Assembly: GCF_024628725.1 (NCBI RefSeq) | Contig: NZ_CP102410.1 | Span: 682,001-746,000, forward strand | DNA from: Ruegeria sp. YS9 | Lineage (GTDB): Bacteria; Pseudomonadota; Alphaproteobacteria; Rhodobacterales; Rhodobacteraceae | Length of the DNA: 64,000 nucleotides | Reading direction: 5' to 3' | Part shown: positions 17,759 through 25,862 of the stretch, piece by piece | Numbering within the stretch: the stretch's first letter is position 1 | Layout of the letters: every line of letters starts with the position of its first letter | Program-made: the position numbers and the translations under genes | The notes under the pieces: generated by a model | What the model saw: only the letters and a program-made list of their open reading frames with translations | The model's database searches: none | What the model was told of the DNA's origin: nothing

Positions 17759-19792
17759 TTAATAGTTTTCGGATCGGTCCGCGACACGCCACGAACCGGG
17801 GCTTTCTTTCGCTACGGTTAGCATATTTGCGGCGCACCGGCTGACGCCGATTTCGTTGCAATAGTTCATCGGACCTCCTCTCCAGCGCGGGAAGCCGTAT
17901 CCATGGATTTGAACCATATCGACGGCTTCTGCGTTTTCCGCGATCCCTTCTTCAATGATCAAAGCGCCCTCGTTGGCCAGAACCGCCAGCAGTCTTGAAG
18001 AGATATCCTCGTCCGAAAAAGCCCGCCGGGTGATGCCCTGCTGGTCAGAATAGGCTTCGATCAATGCCTCAACTTCGGAATCCCGAACCGGGGCGCGACT
18101 GCCTTCTTCGTAGCGATACCACCCTTTGCCGGTACGCTGGCCGAAACGCTCCATCTCGCACAGCTGGTCTGCGATGGTGACATAGCGTTCGTTCGGGTCG
18201 CGGTTTGCTGCATTGCGTTTGCGGTTCGCCCAGGCAATTTGAAGACCGGTCAGGTCCTGAAGCTCATAAGGCCCCATGGGCATCCCGAACGCCCGCATTG
18301 CATGGTCCACCTGATAGGGAAGCGCCCCATCTGCCAGCAGATAATCGGCCGCGCGCCGATAGGCTGCCAACATGCGGTTGCCAATGAACCCATCGCAGAT
18401 ACCCGACAGCACCGAAACCTTGCGAAGCTTTTTGCCAAGCGCGAAGCCGGTTGCGACAACCTCGGGAGACGTTTGCGGAGTACGCACGACCTCGAGCAGC
18501 TTCATGACATGTGCCGGACTAAAGAAATGCAAGCCGATGCATCGGGCCTGATTGCCGATGCCCGCGAAAATCTCGCGCGGATTCAGATAGGACGTATTGG
18601 TGGCCAAAATCGCGTCGCTGCTCATATGCCTGGCCAGCTCGTCAAAGACCTGCTGCTTGACGGACAGGTCTTCAAAAACGGCCTCGATCGCCAGTTCAGC
18701 ATCCGCAGCGTCAGCATAGCTGTTCACCGCACGAAACGCGGCAAGACGATCCCGAAGCTGCGCCTCGGACATCTTGCCCCTGGTGACTGCGCCTTGCAGC
18801 AGACCCTCGACCCGAGTGTGTGCTGCGGCCGCGGCGTCAGCGTCTCGCTCGATCAACGTCACGGACAGCCCGCCGTTCAGGGCCGCAGTTGCGATCCCCG
18901 CCCCCATCAATCCCCCTCCGACAACGGCGATCCGTGTTATGTCACGGGCGGCCACGTCTTTGATCAACGAAGGTTTGGACACGGTACGTTCAGCAAAAAA
19001 CGCGTAACGCAAAGCGCGGCTTTCCGGGCTTTGGCGCAACTCCAGATGGCGCGCGCGCTCTTTCGGTTGTGCGGTGGCAAATGGCTCAACCGACCAACCA
19101 AGCGCCGTCAGGTTTTCCAGCGGCGATTTCTGCCCCCTGGCGCGTTTCTTCAAAGCCTGGCGGCTCGCCTCCAACAGATCCGGCGCAAATTCCGCCACAG
19201 CACGCTGGCTGACAGGTATTGGGCGTTCGGGCAGATCCGCTACCAAGTCCAGAACAGCAGCCTTGGGGTCTTCGGCGACAAGGTCGACACCGCCAAGCTC
19301 GGCCAGTGTCTCTGCCCTGAGAATTTTGCCCGAACAGGCCATGTCAATTGCAGCCTGCATCCCGACCAGACGCGGCAATCGTTGAGTGCCCCCTGCCCCG
19401 GGGATCAAGCCCACATTGACTTCCGGCAGGCCAAAACCCGTTCCCGGCGCTGCGATCCGCCACGCACAGGCCATGGCGATCTCGAACCCGCCACCCAGCA
19501 CGTTGCCATGCATGCAGGCTATGAACGGAACCACGCTGTCTTCGATTTTCTGAACCACGTCAGGCAAATGTGGCTCGACCGGCGGTGCATCGAATTCGGA
19601 CATGTCGCCGCCCGCAACAAAGGTCTTTCCAGCACAACACAACACCGCCACGCGCGCGCCCTTGACCGCATCAACCGCGTCAGACAGCCCTTGCCGAACA
19701 CCTGTCGACGTCGCGTTTACCGGCGGGTTGTCAATTGTGACCCACGCCACGTCGCCTTTAAATTCAACGCTAACCAGCGACGACTGCGACAT
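17759..19792 (-). CDS. Multifunctional enoyl-CoA hydratase / 3-hydroxyacyl-CoA dehydrogenase (FadJ-type)
   Basis: A 677-residue fusion. Residues 1 to about 190 are a crotonase domain with both acidic segments (GGGFEIAMAC and PEVNVGLIPGAGGTQRLPR). About residue 290 onward is a 3-hydroxyacyl-CoA dehydrogenase with the NAD-binding VVGGGLMGAGIATAAL and the catalytic His in GLHFFSPAHVMKLLEVV, followed by two C-terminal helical domains. The start at 19792 follows AAGGGA. In phenylacetate breakdown separate PaaF and PaaH do hydration and 3-hydroxyadipyl-CoA oxidation; this fusion could do both. It shares an operator region with the divergent paaG. Alternatively it serves the product of the P450/TRAP branch. 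Confidence 0.9.
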   Translation of the reverse strand: MSQSSLVSVEFKGDVAWVTIDNPPVNATSTGVRQGLSDAVDAVKGARVAVLCCAGKTFVAGGDMSEFDAPPVEPHLPDVVQKIEDSVVPFIACMHGNVLGGGFEIAMACAWRIAAPGTGFGLPEVNVGLIPGAGGTQRLPRLVGMQAAIDMACSGKILRAETLAELGGVDLVAEDPKAAVLDLVADLPERPIPVSQRAVAEFAPDLLEASRQALKKRARGQKSPLENLTALGWSVEPFATAQPKERARHLELRQSPESRALRYAFFAERTVSKPSLIKDVAARDITRIAVVGGGLMGAGIATAALNGGLSVTLIERDADAAAAAHTRVEGLLQGAVTRGKMSEAQLRDRLAAFRAVNSYADAADAELAIEAVFEDLSVKQQVFDELARHMSSDAILATNTSYLNPREIFAGIGNQARCIGLHFFSPAHVMKLLEVVRTPQTSPEVVATGFALGKKLRKVSVLSGICDGFIGNRMLAAYRRAADYLLADGALPYQVDHAMRAFGMPMGPYELQDLTGLQIAWANRKRNAANRDPNERYVTIADQLCEMERFGQRTGKGWYRYEEGSRAPVRDSEVEALIEAYSDQQGITRRAFSDEDISSRLLAVLANEGALIIEEGIAENAEAVDMVQIHGYGFPRWRGGPMNYCNEIGVSRCAANMLTVAKESPGSWRVADRSENY

Positions 19793-19835
19793 TTGCAATC
19801 CCTTTGATCGGTTCAGATTCGGTTCGGGTTTATAT

Positions 19836-19857
19836 ATTGACCAACCGTTCGGTTAAT
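19836..19857 (+). promoter_or_regulatory. TetR (PaaR)-type operator between FadJ-type gene and paaG
   Basis: A 22-bp imperfect palindrome around AACCGTTCGGTT, in the 103-bp divergent promoter region. It pairs with itself at about 16 of 22 positions and agrees with the site before paaZ. One bound TetR dimer could repress both divergent transcripts. Confidence 0.7.
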
Positions 19858-19895
19858 GCAATGATTAAGTTGAAACGAGACCAGATGAGACAGTC

Positions 19896-20681
19896 ATGAG
19901 CGATACGATTCTTGTACAAGACAACGGGAACTGGGTCGAAATCACCCTGAACCGCCCGGACAAGCTGAATTCGTTCAACGAAGAAATGCACCTGGCGCTA
20001 CAGAATGCGCTGAAAGCCGCGCACGACGACGGGGCCCGCGCGATATTGCTGACCGGTGCCGGGCGTGGCTTTTGTGCCGGTCAGGACCTCGGTGATCGCG
20101 ACCCGTCGAAGATGGATGGCCCACCGGATTTAAGCAAGACGGTACGCACGTTCTATGCCCCTCTTGTCCGTTTGATCCGGTCGATGAATATCCCGGTGAT
20201 CTGCGCCGTGAACGGAGTAGCCGCCGGTGCAGGTGCAAATCTGGCGCTGGCCTGTGATATGGTTCTGGCCGCGGAACGTGCGAAATTCATTCAGAGCTTT
20301 TCCAAGGTGGGCCTGATTCCCGACACGGGCGGCAGCTGGCACTTGCCGCGCCTGTTGGGCGAGGCGCGCGCCAAGGGGCTGGCCCTGACAGCCCAACCCC
20401 TTCCGGCCAAACAAGCCGAAGATTGGGGGCTGATCTGGAAGGCAGTGGCCGACGATCAATTGATGACCGAAGCGCGCGCGCTTGCCGCGCAATTGGCAAA
20501 CGGCCCCACCCTCGGGCTCGGGCTGACCAAACAGTGCATTCAAACTGCTGCCACCACGTCCCTCTCGGATCAGCTCGAGATCGAAGCGGACGCAATGAAG
20601 ACCTGCGGGGAAAGCGCGGATTACGCCGAAGGCGTATCCAGTTTTCTTGAAAAGCGGGCACCGAATTTCCAGGGACGCTGA
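19896..20681 (+). CDS. paaG: 1,2-epoxyphenylacetyl-CoA isomerase (crotonase family)
   Basis: A 261-residue crotonase that converts ring-1,2-epoxyphenylacetyl-CoA to oxepin-CoA and also moves double bonds later in the pathway. It closely resembles E. coli PaaG (262 residues): LLTGAGRGFCAGQDL, then ICAVNGVAAGAGANLALACD, and the catalytic Asp in SKVGLIPDTGGSW. The ending SADYAEGVSSFLEKRAPNF is also PaaG-like. It is the first gene of a run paaG-paaI-paaK-tetR, and its stop overlaps paaI by one base. Confidence 0.93.
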   Translation: MSDTILVQDNGNWVEITLNRPDKLNSFNEEMHLALQNALKAAHDDGARAILLTGAGRGFCAGQDLGDRDPSKMDGPPDLSKTVRTFYAPLVRLIRSMNIPVICAVNGVAAGAGANLALACDMVLAAERAKFIQSFSKVGLIPDTGGSWHLPRLLGEARAKGLALTAQPLPAKQAEDWGLIWKAVADDQLMTEARALAAQLANGPTLGLGLTKQCIQTAATTSLSDQLEIEADAMKTCGESADYAEGVSSFLEKRAPNFQGR

Positions 20682-21109
20682 TGATGACACCCAAGGAACG
20701 TGCCACGAGATCCGCTGAAGCGATGTGGGCGAATGACCAAGCCAGCAAATGGTTCGGGATGGATCTGGTCGACGTCGACGAAGGCCGTGCAGTCCTGACC
20801 CTGACAGTCGGGGACCATCACTGCAACGGGCACGGCATTTGCCACGGGGGCGTCACTCATGCCCTGGCCGACAGCGCCTTTGCCTTCGCCTGCAACAGTC
20901 GCAACGTGGCAACCGTCGGCCAGCATACGATGATGAGCTATCTCGCGCCCGGGAAAAAGGGGGACCTCCTGACCGCAACCGCGACAGAGGTTGCCGTCAC
21001 CGGCCGCAGTGGCATCTATGACGTCCGCGTCACCAATCAAGACAACACCCTGATCGCCGAGTTTCGCGGAATGTCCCGCGCGGTCGGCGGGCAGAATTTT
21101 CAGGAATAG
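20681..21109 (+). CDS. paaI: Hot-dog acyl-CoA thioesterase PaaI
   Basis: A 142-residue hot-dog-fold thioesterase. The active segment GICHGGVTHALADSAFAFAC carries the conserved Asp on the central helix, preceded by the HHCNGHG loop. PaaI rescues CoA by hydrolysing dead-end ring-hydroxylated phenylacetyl-CoA esters. Translation is coupled to paaG through a TGATG overlap; a second in-frame ATG follows at once. Length agrees with E. coli PaaI (140). Confidence 0.92.
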   Translation: MMTPKERATRSAEAMWANDQASKWFGMDLVDVDEGRAVLTLTVGDHHCNGHGICHGGVTHALADSAFAFACNSRNVATVGQHTMMSYLAPGKKGDLLTATATEVAVTGRSGIYDVRVTNQDNTLIAEFRGMSRAVGGQNFQE

Positions 21110-21133
21110 CTTCGCGACTGGAGGAGTGACGCG

Positions 21134-22444
21134 ATGGAAGATCTTTCCCCAAACAAAGCGGATCTGGACCCGATCGAGATCGCCTCGATCGACGAAATCC
21201 GTGCGACGCAGCTTGAACGGCTCAAATGGTCCGTTCGCCACGCCTATGAGAACGTGCCGATGTACAAGCAACGGTTCGACGAATCCGGTGTGCATCCTGA
21301 CGATCTTCAGCAGCTCTCGGATCTGGCGAAGTTTCCGTTCACGTACAAAAATGATCTGCGTGACAACTATCCGTTCGGCCTGTTCGCCGTTCCACGCAGC
21401 CAGATCATTCGTCTGCACGCCTCGTCCGGTACGACTGGCAAGCCGACGGTGGTGGGCTATACGAAAAACGACATCGACAATTGGGCGGATCTGGGCGCAA
21501 GGTCCCTGCGTGCATCGGGATTGCGCAAGGGAGACATGGTGCACAATGCCTATGGTTACGGGTTGTTCACCGGCGGTCTTGGCGCACATTACGGGATCGA
21601 GCGGCTTGGCGCGACCGTCGTCCCCATGTCCGGCGGGCAGACCGAAAAGCAAGTCAACCTGATCAACGACTTCCAGCCCGACGGGATCATGGTGACGCCG
21701 TCCTATATGCTCAATATCCTTGAACAGTTCCACAAGGCCGGGCTCGACCCGCGTGAAAGCTCGCTGAAGGTTGGCGTGTTCGGTGCTGAGCCCTGGACTG
21801 ACGCCATGCGCGCCGAAGTCGAAGAAGCGTTTGATATGCACGCGGTCGACATCTACGGCCTGTCCGAAATCATGGGGCCCGGGGTGGCCAATGAATGCGT
21901 TGAAACCAAGGACGGCCCGGTGATCTGGGAAGATCACTTCCTGCCTGAAATCATTGATCCCGCAACCGGAGAGGTCCTGCCCGATGGCGAAACCGGCGAG
22001 TTGGTGTTCACGACCCTGACCAAGGAAGGGTTGCCGATGATCCGCTATCGCACCCGCGACCTGACCTGCCTGCTGCCGGGAACTGCACGGTCCATGCGCC
22101 GGATGGCCAAGATCACCGGTCGCAGCGACGACATGATGATCCTGCGCGGCGTCAACGTCTTTCCCAGCCAGATCGAAGAACAGGTCATGGCGACGGGGGG
22201 CCTTGCCCCTTATTATCAGATCGAGCTGTACAAATCCGGCCGCATGGACGCCATGCGGGTTTATGTTGAATCCTCCCCGGATTCCACCGACGAACTGTCC
22301 AAGACGGCCGCAGCACGGATGCTGACCAAGCGGATCAAGGACGTCGTTGGCGTCTCAACGGAAATTGTTGTAGGTGACCCCGGCGACGTCGAACGCTCTC
22401 AGGGCAAGGCGAAGCGCGTCGTCGACAATCGCGATAAGGAATAA
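21134..22444 (+). CDS. paaK: Phenylacetate-CoA ligase
   Basis: A 436-residue adenylate-forming ligase that activates phenylacetate with ATP and CoA, the entry step of the pathway. The nucleotide-binding loop is ASSGTTGKPTVVGYT (about residues 95-109). Further family segments are the aromatic pocket IYGLSEIMGPGVANEC, LVFTTLTKEGLPMIRYRTRD and the hinge GRSDDMMILRGVNVFPSQIE. The ATG follows GGAGGAGTGACGCG. It lies 24 bp after paaI and only 3 bp before the regulator gene. Confidence 0.94.
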   Translation: MEDLSPNKADLDPIEIASIDEIRATQLERLKWSVRHAYENVPMYKQRFDESGVHPDDLQQLSDLAKFPFTYKNDLRDNYPFGLFAVPRSQIIRLHASSGTTGKPTVVGYTKNDIDNWADLGARSLRASGLRKGDMVHNAYGYGLFTGGLGAHYGIERLGATVVPMSGGQTEKQVNLINDFQPDGIMVTPSYMLNILEQFHKAGLDPRESSLKVGVFGAEPWTDAMRAEVEEAFDMHAVDIYGLSEIMGPGVANECVETKDGPVIWEDHFLPEIIDPATGEVLPDGETGELVFTTLTKEGLPMIRYRTRDLTCLLPGTARSMRRMAKITGRSDDMMILRGVNVFPSQIEEQVMATGGLAPYYQIELYKSGRMDAMRVYVESSPDSTDELSKTAAARMLTKRIKDVVGVSTEIVVGDPGDVERSQGKAKRVVDNRDKE

Positions 22445-22447
22445 ACC

Positions 22448-23044
22448 GTGGCCCGTACAATCGCCAAAGATCACGACCAGAAGCGGAAGCAGATCCTGAA
22501 GACGGCAGCCAAAGTGTTCGCCGACCAAGGGTTCGATCGCGCCTCGATGACCCTGTTGGCAAATGAGTGCGGGATTTCCAAGGCAAACATCTACCACTAT
22601 TACGACAGCAAGGATGCCATCTTGTATGACATCCTTGAAACCTACCTGCGCGAGCTGCGCGACCGTATCTGCAATGTGGATCTGAACGGTCTCACGTCTG
22701 AACAGAAGCTGCGGAAAGCGGTACGCGAAATCCTGTTTGCCTACCAAGGCGCAGATGACGAACACCGGGTGCAGATCAGCGGCATGAGCGCATTGACCGA
22801 GGAACAGCAGAAACTTCTGCGCGGGTATCAGCTGGAATTGGTGAATTTTGTGCGCGACATCCTGAAAGAGCTGGCCCCGACAGCCTTCAACGATGACAAG
22901 GACAAGCTGCGCGGCGCCACGATGTCAGTTTTTGGGATGCTGAACTGGTATTACATGTGGAACAGCGGAGCAGGGCCCAAGGCCCGCGAAGACTATGCTG
23001 ATCTGGTCAGCACTCTGACCGTCCATGGTATCCACAAGCTCTAG
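22448..23044 (+). CDS. paaR: TetR-family regulator, probable PaaR
   Basis: A 198-residue TetR protein. The N-terminal helix-turn-helix (ILKTAAKVFADQGFDRASMT, then LLANECGISKANIYHYYDSK) is standard, followed by an all-helical ligand domain. The start is a GTG three bases after the paaK stop. Co-transcription with paaGIK and the matching palindromes at 13514 and 19836 suggest it represses the phenylacetate genes and is released by phenylacetyl-CoA, as known for TetR-type PaaR proteins. The symbol rests on context. Confidence 0.82.
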   Translation: MARTIAKDHDQKRKQILKTAAKVFADQGFDRASMTLLANECGISKANIYHYYDSKDAILYDILETYLRELRDRICNVDLNGLTSEQKLRKAVREILFAYQGADDEHRVQISGMSALTEEQQKLLRGYQLELVNFVRDILKELAPTAFNDDKDKLRGATMSVFGMLNWYYMWNSGAGPKAREDYADLVSTLTVHGIHKL

Positions 23045-23080
23045 CTGAGGCCTTTCGGGCAAAACCGTTCGAAATCCAAC

Positions 23081-23094
23081 GCAGGTATGCCTGC
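23081..23094 (+). terminator. Short hairpin downstream of paaR
   Basis: GCAGG-TATG-CCTGC followed by CTTTGT. The 5-bp stem is short, so this is only a candidate terminator between convergent paaR and hpaI. Confidence 0.3.
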
Positions 23095-23143
23095 CTTTGT
23101 CCCGCTGCCACAGAGCCATCTTCAGGGCCGCAACGCGTTTTCC

Positions 23144-24199
23144 TCATCCTGACCAGTCAATGCGGAACGCTTCCCGAAACGCAAAACGCACCAGATGAGC
23201 CTCGATGACCTGTTGCCATCGGTCCAGATCACCGCGCGCCCGGGTGGCGGCGGTTACGGTCAGGCTGGTGTCGCTTGCCGAAAGGGTGACGCGGTTCCCG
23301 TCCGGAAAGCTCACGCTGCCCCGCGTGTCATCGAATGTTACCTGCGCCTTGTGGGACCAGTGTTTGCAAAGCTGTTGCAGGTATTTCGACGCCGCGCCTG
23401 TCTGCGCGGTTCCCGAAGCCACCTGATCGGGCAGCAGGCTGAGCCCATCAGCGGCAGCGGCCCGGATTGCCTTGGCGAACAGGGTCACATCGATGTCCGT
23501 GGCCACGAATGTTGCCCCCAGATCCAGGCATTTTCGCTGCATGACCGGGTCCAGCGACAGTATCCCTGCCGGCTTGCCTGCCGCAACGATGCGCTGGATC
23601 GCATCAAGCACGGCCTCGATCACGTCCGGATGCCCGGCATCGCCGATATGGCCCATATCTGCGGCCAAATCCGACGGGCCGACGAAAACCCCATCGACTT
23701 CGGTCGCCAGTATGTCGTCCAGCGCCTCCAGCCCAAGCCTGTTTTCGACCTGCACCAAAAGACAGATCTGCTCGTCCGCCGTTTTCAGATAATCCGGGAT
23801 AGCCGCAAAACGCGAGGCCCGCGCCAAGGCGGAACCTACGCCCCGAACGCCACGAGGCGGATACTGCACGGCCCGCACCAGTTCGCGCGCCTGATCGCCG
23901 CTTTCCACCATCGGCACCAGTATGTTCTGCACACCGGCATCGAGATATTGCTTGATCATCCAGGTTTCGCCAATCGGCAGGCGTGCGACGGGGGTGCTGC
24001 CAGACCCTTCAATCACCCTCACCTGCTCGAGGATCGAGCGCAGATCGTTTGGTGCATGCTCTCCGTCAACCAGCAGCCAGTCAAACTGCGCCGTTGCGGC
24101 GATCTCGGCCGTATAGGCATTGGCCAGCCCAACCCAACACCCGATCAAAGGGGTTCCCGCCCTCAGCGCGGCCTTGAACGTATTGCTTGGCGCGGGCAT
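23144..24199 (-). CDS. hpaI: HpcH/HpaI-type 2-keto acid aldolase fused to DUF2218
   Basis: A 351-residue protein. Residues 1 to about 255 are a class II pyruvate aldolase of the HpcH/HpaI family with His48 (GEH), Arg73 (ARLP), Glu152 (VQVEN) and Asp177 (VGPSD), matching the base, pyruvate-binding and metal residues. It should split 4-hydroxy-2-oxoheptanedioate into pyruvate and succinic semialdehyde, the last step of homoprotocatechuate cleavage. Residues about 262-350 (SKYLQQLCKHWSHK ... EAHLVRFAFREAF) look like a DUF2218 domain, which has no known function; ordinary HpaI is about 260 residues. The frame is continuous, so the fusion is real in this sequence. The start at 24199 follows AAAGGAACGCC; it is the last gene of the hpa operon. 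Confidence 0.88.
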   Translation of the reverse strand: MPAPSNTFKAALRAGTPLIGCWVGLANAYTAEIAATAQFDWLLVDGEHAPNDLRSILEQVRVIEGSGSTPVARLPIGETWMIKQYLDAGVQNILVPMVESGDQARELVRAVQYPPRGVRGVGSALARASRFAAIPDYLKTADEQICLLVQVENRLGLEALDDILATEVDGVFVGPSDLAADMGHIGDAGHPDVIEAVLDAIQRIVAAGKPAGILSLDPVMQRKCLDLGATFVATDIDVTLFAKAIRAAAADGLSLLPDQVASGTAQTGAASKYLQQLCKHWSHKAQVTFDDTRGSVSFPDGNRVTLSASDTSLTVTAATRARGDLDRWQQVIEAHLVRFAFREAFRIDWSG

Positions 24200-24210
24200 T
24201 GGCGTTCCTT

Positions 24211-25011
24211 TCAGGCGAAACGGATATCGACCGAGCCGAACGGCCCGAAATCCGCTTGGATTTCCGTTCCCGAGGGGCATTCGACCGGGCGGATAAAGCT
24301 GCCGGATAGAATGACCTGTCCGGGTTCGATGCTCTGGCCGTATTGCGCCATGCGACGCGCCAGCCAGACGACGCTTTCGACCGGATCGTTCAGCACCCCC
24401 GCGCCCAGACCGGTTTCCTCGATCTCGCCATTGCGGAAGGTGAATGCCCCGACCCAGCGCAGATCAAAGGCATCCACCCTGTGGCGGTCGTTGCCCAAAA
24501 CGATACCGGCATTGGCGGCATTGTCACTGATCGTGTCAAAGACCGTGCGCGCCTTGCCGGTTTCGGGATCCACGCGTTCAATCCGGGTATCCAGAATCTC
24601 GATGGACGGCGCGACGCATTCCGTCGCCGCGATGATATCTTCGCGGGACACGTTTTCCCCGCCTATGGCAGACTTCATGACAAAGGCAATTTCGGCCTCG
24701 ATCCGGGGCTGGATGAATCGCCCGGCCGGAACGGTGGCTCCGTGTTCAAACATCATGTCGTCGAACAGAATTCCACTGTCGGGAATGTCGATGTTCAACG
24801 CGTATTGCATGGCCTTCGAAGTCAGTCCGATCTTCCACCCAATCACCTTGCGCCCTTCGGCCAGTTTCTGGCGACAGATGGCGTTCTGTACTTCATAGGC
24901 ATCATCCATGCCCATCTCGGGATGGCGCAGGGTCAGCAATCCGATCTGTTCGCGAGAGCTTTCAGCCTGCAACAGATCCGCAGCGGCGCGCGCGTGATCT
25001 TCGGGCGTCAT
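24211..25011 (-). CDS. hpaH: 2-oxo-hept-3-ene-1,7-dioate hydratase
   Basis: A 266-residue hydratase of the HpaH/MhpD family, with the segments KVIGWKIGLTSKAMQ, QPRIEAEIAFVM (metal-binding Glu pair) and GVLNDPVESVVWLARR. It adds water to 2-oxohept-3-enedioate to give the HpaI substrate. The ATG overlaps the upstream gene by 4 bp (ATGA) and the aldolase starts 11 bp downstream, as in a compact operon. E. coli HpaH has 267 residues. Confidence 0.92.
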   Translation of the reverse strand: MTPEDHARAAADLLQAESSREQIGLLTLRHPEMGMDDAYEVQNAICRQKLAEGRKVIGWKIGLTSKAMQYALNIDIPDSGILFDDMMFEHGATVPAGRFIQPRIEAEIAFVMKSAIGGENVSREDIIAATECVAPSIEILDTRIERVDPETGKARTVFDTISDNAANAGIVLGNDRHRVDAFDLRWVGAFTFRNGEIEETGLGAGVLNDPVESVVWLARRMAQYGQSIEPGQVILSGSFIRPVECPSGTEIQADFGPFGSVDIRFA

Positions 25012-25862
25012 GCTTGCTCGTCCTCGATGGTATTGCGCAGGGTCCCGATACCTTCGACGGAAACTTCGACCACGTCGCCCGGCACCAGGTACTTTGGCGG
25101 ATCGAACCGCGCGCCCGCCCCGGTCGGTGTACCGGTCACAATGATATCGCCGGGCTGAAGCGTCATGAAAGTCGAGATGTATTCAATCTCGCGCCGGATC
25201 GGAAACATCATGCGGTTCAGCGTATCATCCTGCCGCAGCTCGCCATTCACATGTGTCTGAATACGAGCGTCATCCAACTGGGCCGCATCCGTGAAGGGAA
25301 CCAGCCACGGGCCGATGGCCCCAGAGCGGTCCCAGTTCTTGCCTTGGGTGACATTGAACTTGGCGTGCCGAACCCAGTCGCGAATGGTTCCTTCATTGCA
25401 CAGCGTCAGCGCGGCGATGTGATCATACGCGTCCTGCTGCGGAATGCGGCGGCCAGCCTTGCCAATCACGATGGCCACTTCGCCTTCGTAATCCAGCGTG
25501 TGGTTTTCCGGCGGGCGGATCAAAGGCCGGTCATGGCCGGTAAATCCACTGGCGAAACGCGGGAACAGAGACATGTATTTCGGCTGCGCGCTGCCATCCT
25601 TGTATTCCGCGTTCCGGTCGGGAAAGTTCACCCCGACACAAAGGATACGTCGGGCATCCGGCATCACCATGTCATAGGTAAACTCGGAATGGGTGACCGG
25701 TTTGCCCTCGGCGGCTTCCGCCAGTTGATCAAATGCACCGGCCGCGATCACCTCATAAAGGCTGTCGTGTTCGGGGAATTCCGGATTCAAAGCAATTGCA
25801 CCACCGTCGGTGATTGCCCCGAAGAAACGTTCTTCGTCCGAAACGAAAGTTGCAAACTTCAT
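25008..25862 (-). CDS. hpaG: Fumarylacetoacetate hydrolase-family isomerase/decarboxylase (HpaG-like, single domain)
   Basis: A 284-residue FAH-fold protein with metal-binding acids in DYEGEVAIVIGKAGR and the substrate segment PGDIIVTGTPTGAGARFDPPKYL. In homoprotocatechuate breakdown this family decarboxylates 5-oxopent-3-ene-1,2,5-tricarboxylate and isomerises the product. E. coli HpaG has two such domains in about 430 residues; here there is one, so either a single domain does both reactions or the second is elsewhere. The ATG at 25862 overlaps the decarboxylase stop by 4 bp and gives the natural start MKFATFV. Confidence 0.85.
   Translation of the reverse strand: MKFATFVSDEERFFGAITDGGAIALNPEFPEHDSLYEVIAAGAFDQLAEAAEGKPVTHSEFTYDMVMPDARRILCVGVNFPDRNAEYKDGSAQPKYMSLFPRFASGFTGHDRPLIRPPENHTLDYEGEVAIVIGKAGRRIPQQDAYDHIAALTLCNEGTIRDWVRHAKFNVTQGKNWDRSGAIGPWLVPFTDAAQLDDARIQTHVNGELRQDDTLNRMMFPIRREIEYISTFMTLQPGDIIVTGTPTGAGARFDPPKYLVPGDVVEVSVEGIGTLRNTIEDEQA

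Noticed and set aside
18239-19807. Plus-strand open frame of 522 codons opposite the FadJ-type gene
   Set aside because: The minus-strand frame has full crotonase and dehydrogenase motifs; this one has none and is rich in Arg, His and Gln as expected for a shadow frame.
20621-21937. Minus-strand open frame of 438 codons opposite paaI and paaK
   Set aside because: The plus-strand genes have intact catalytic motifs, overlaps and ribosome sites; this frame does not.
23195-24898. Plus-strand open frame of 567 codons across hpaI and hpaH
   Set aside because: It spans two real genes and their junction on the other strand and shows no domain.
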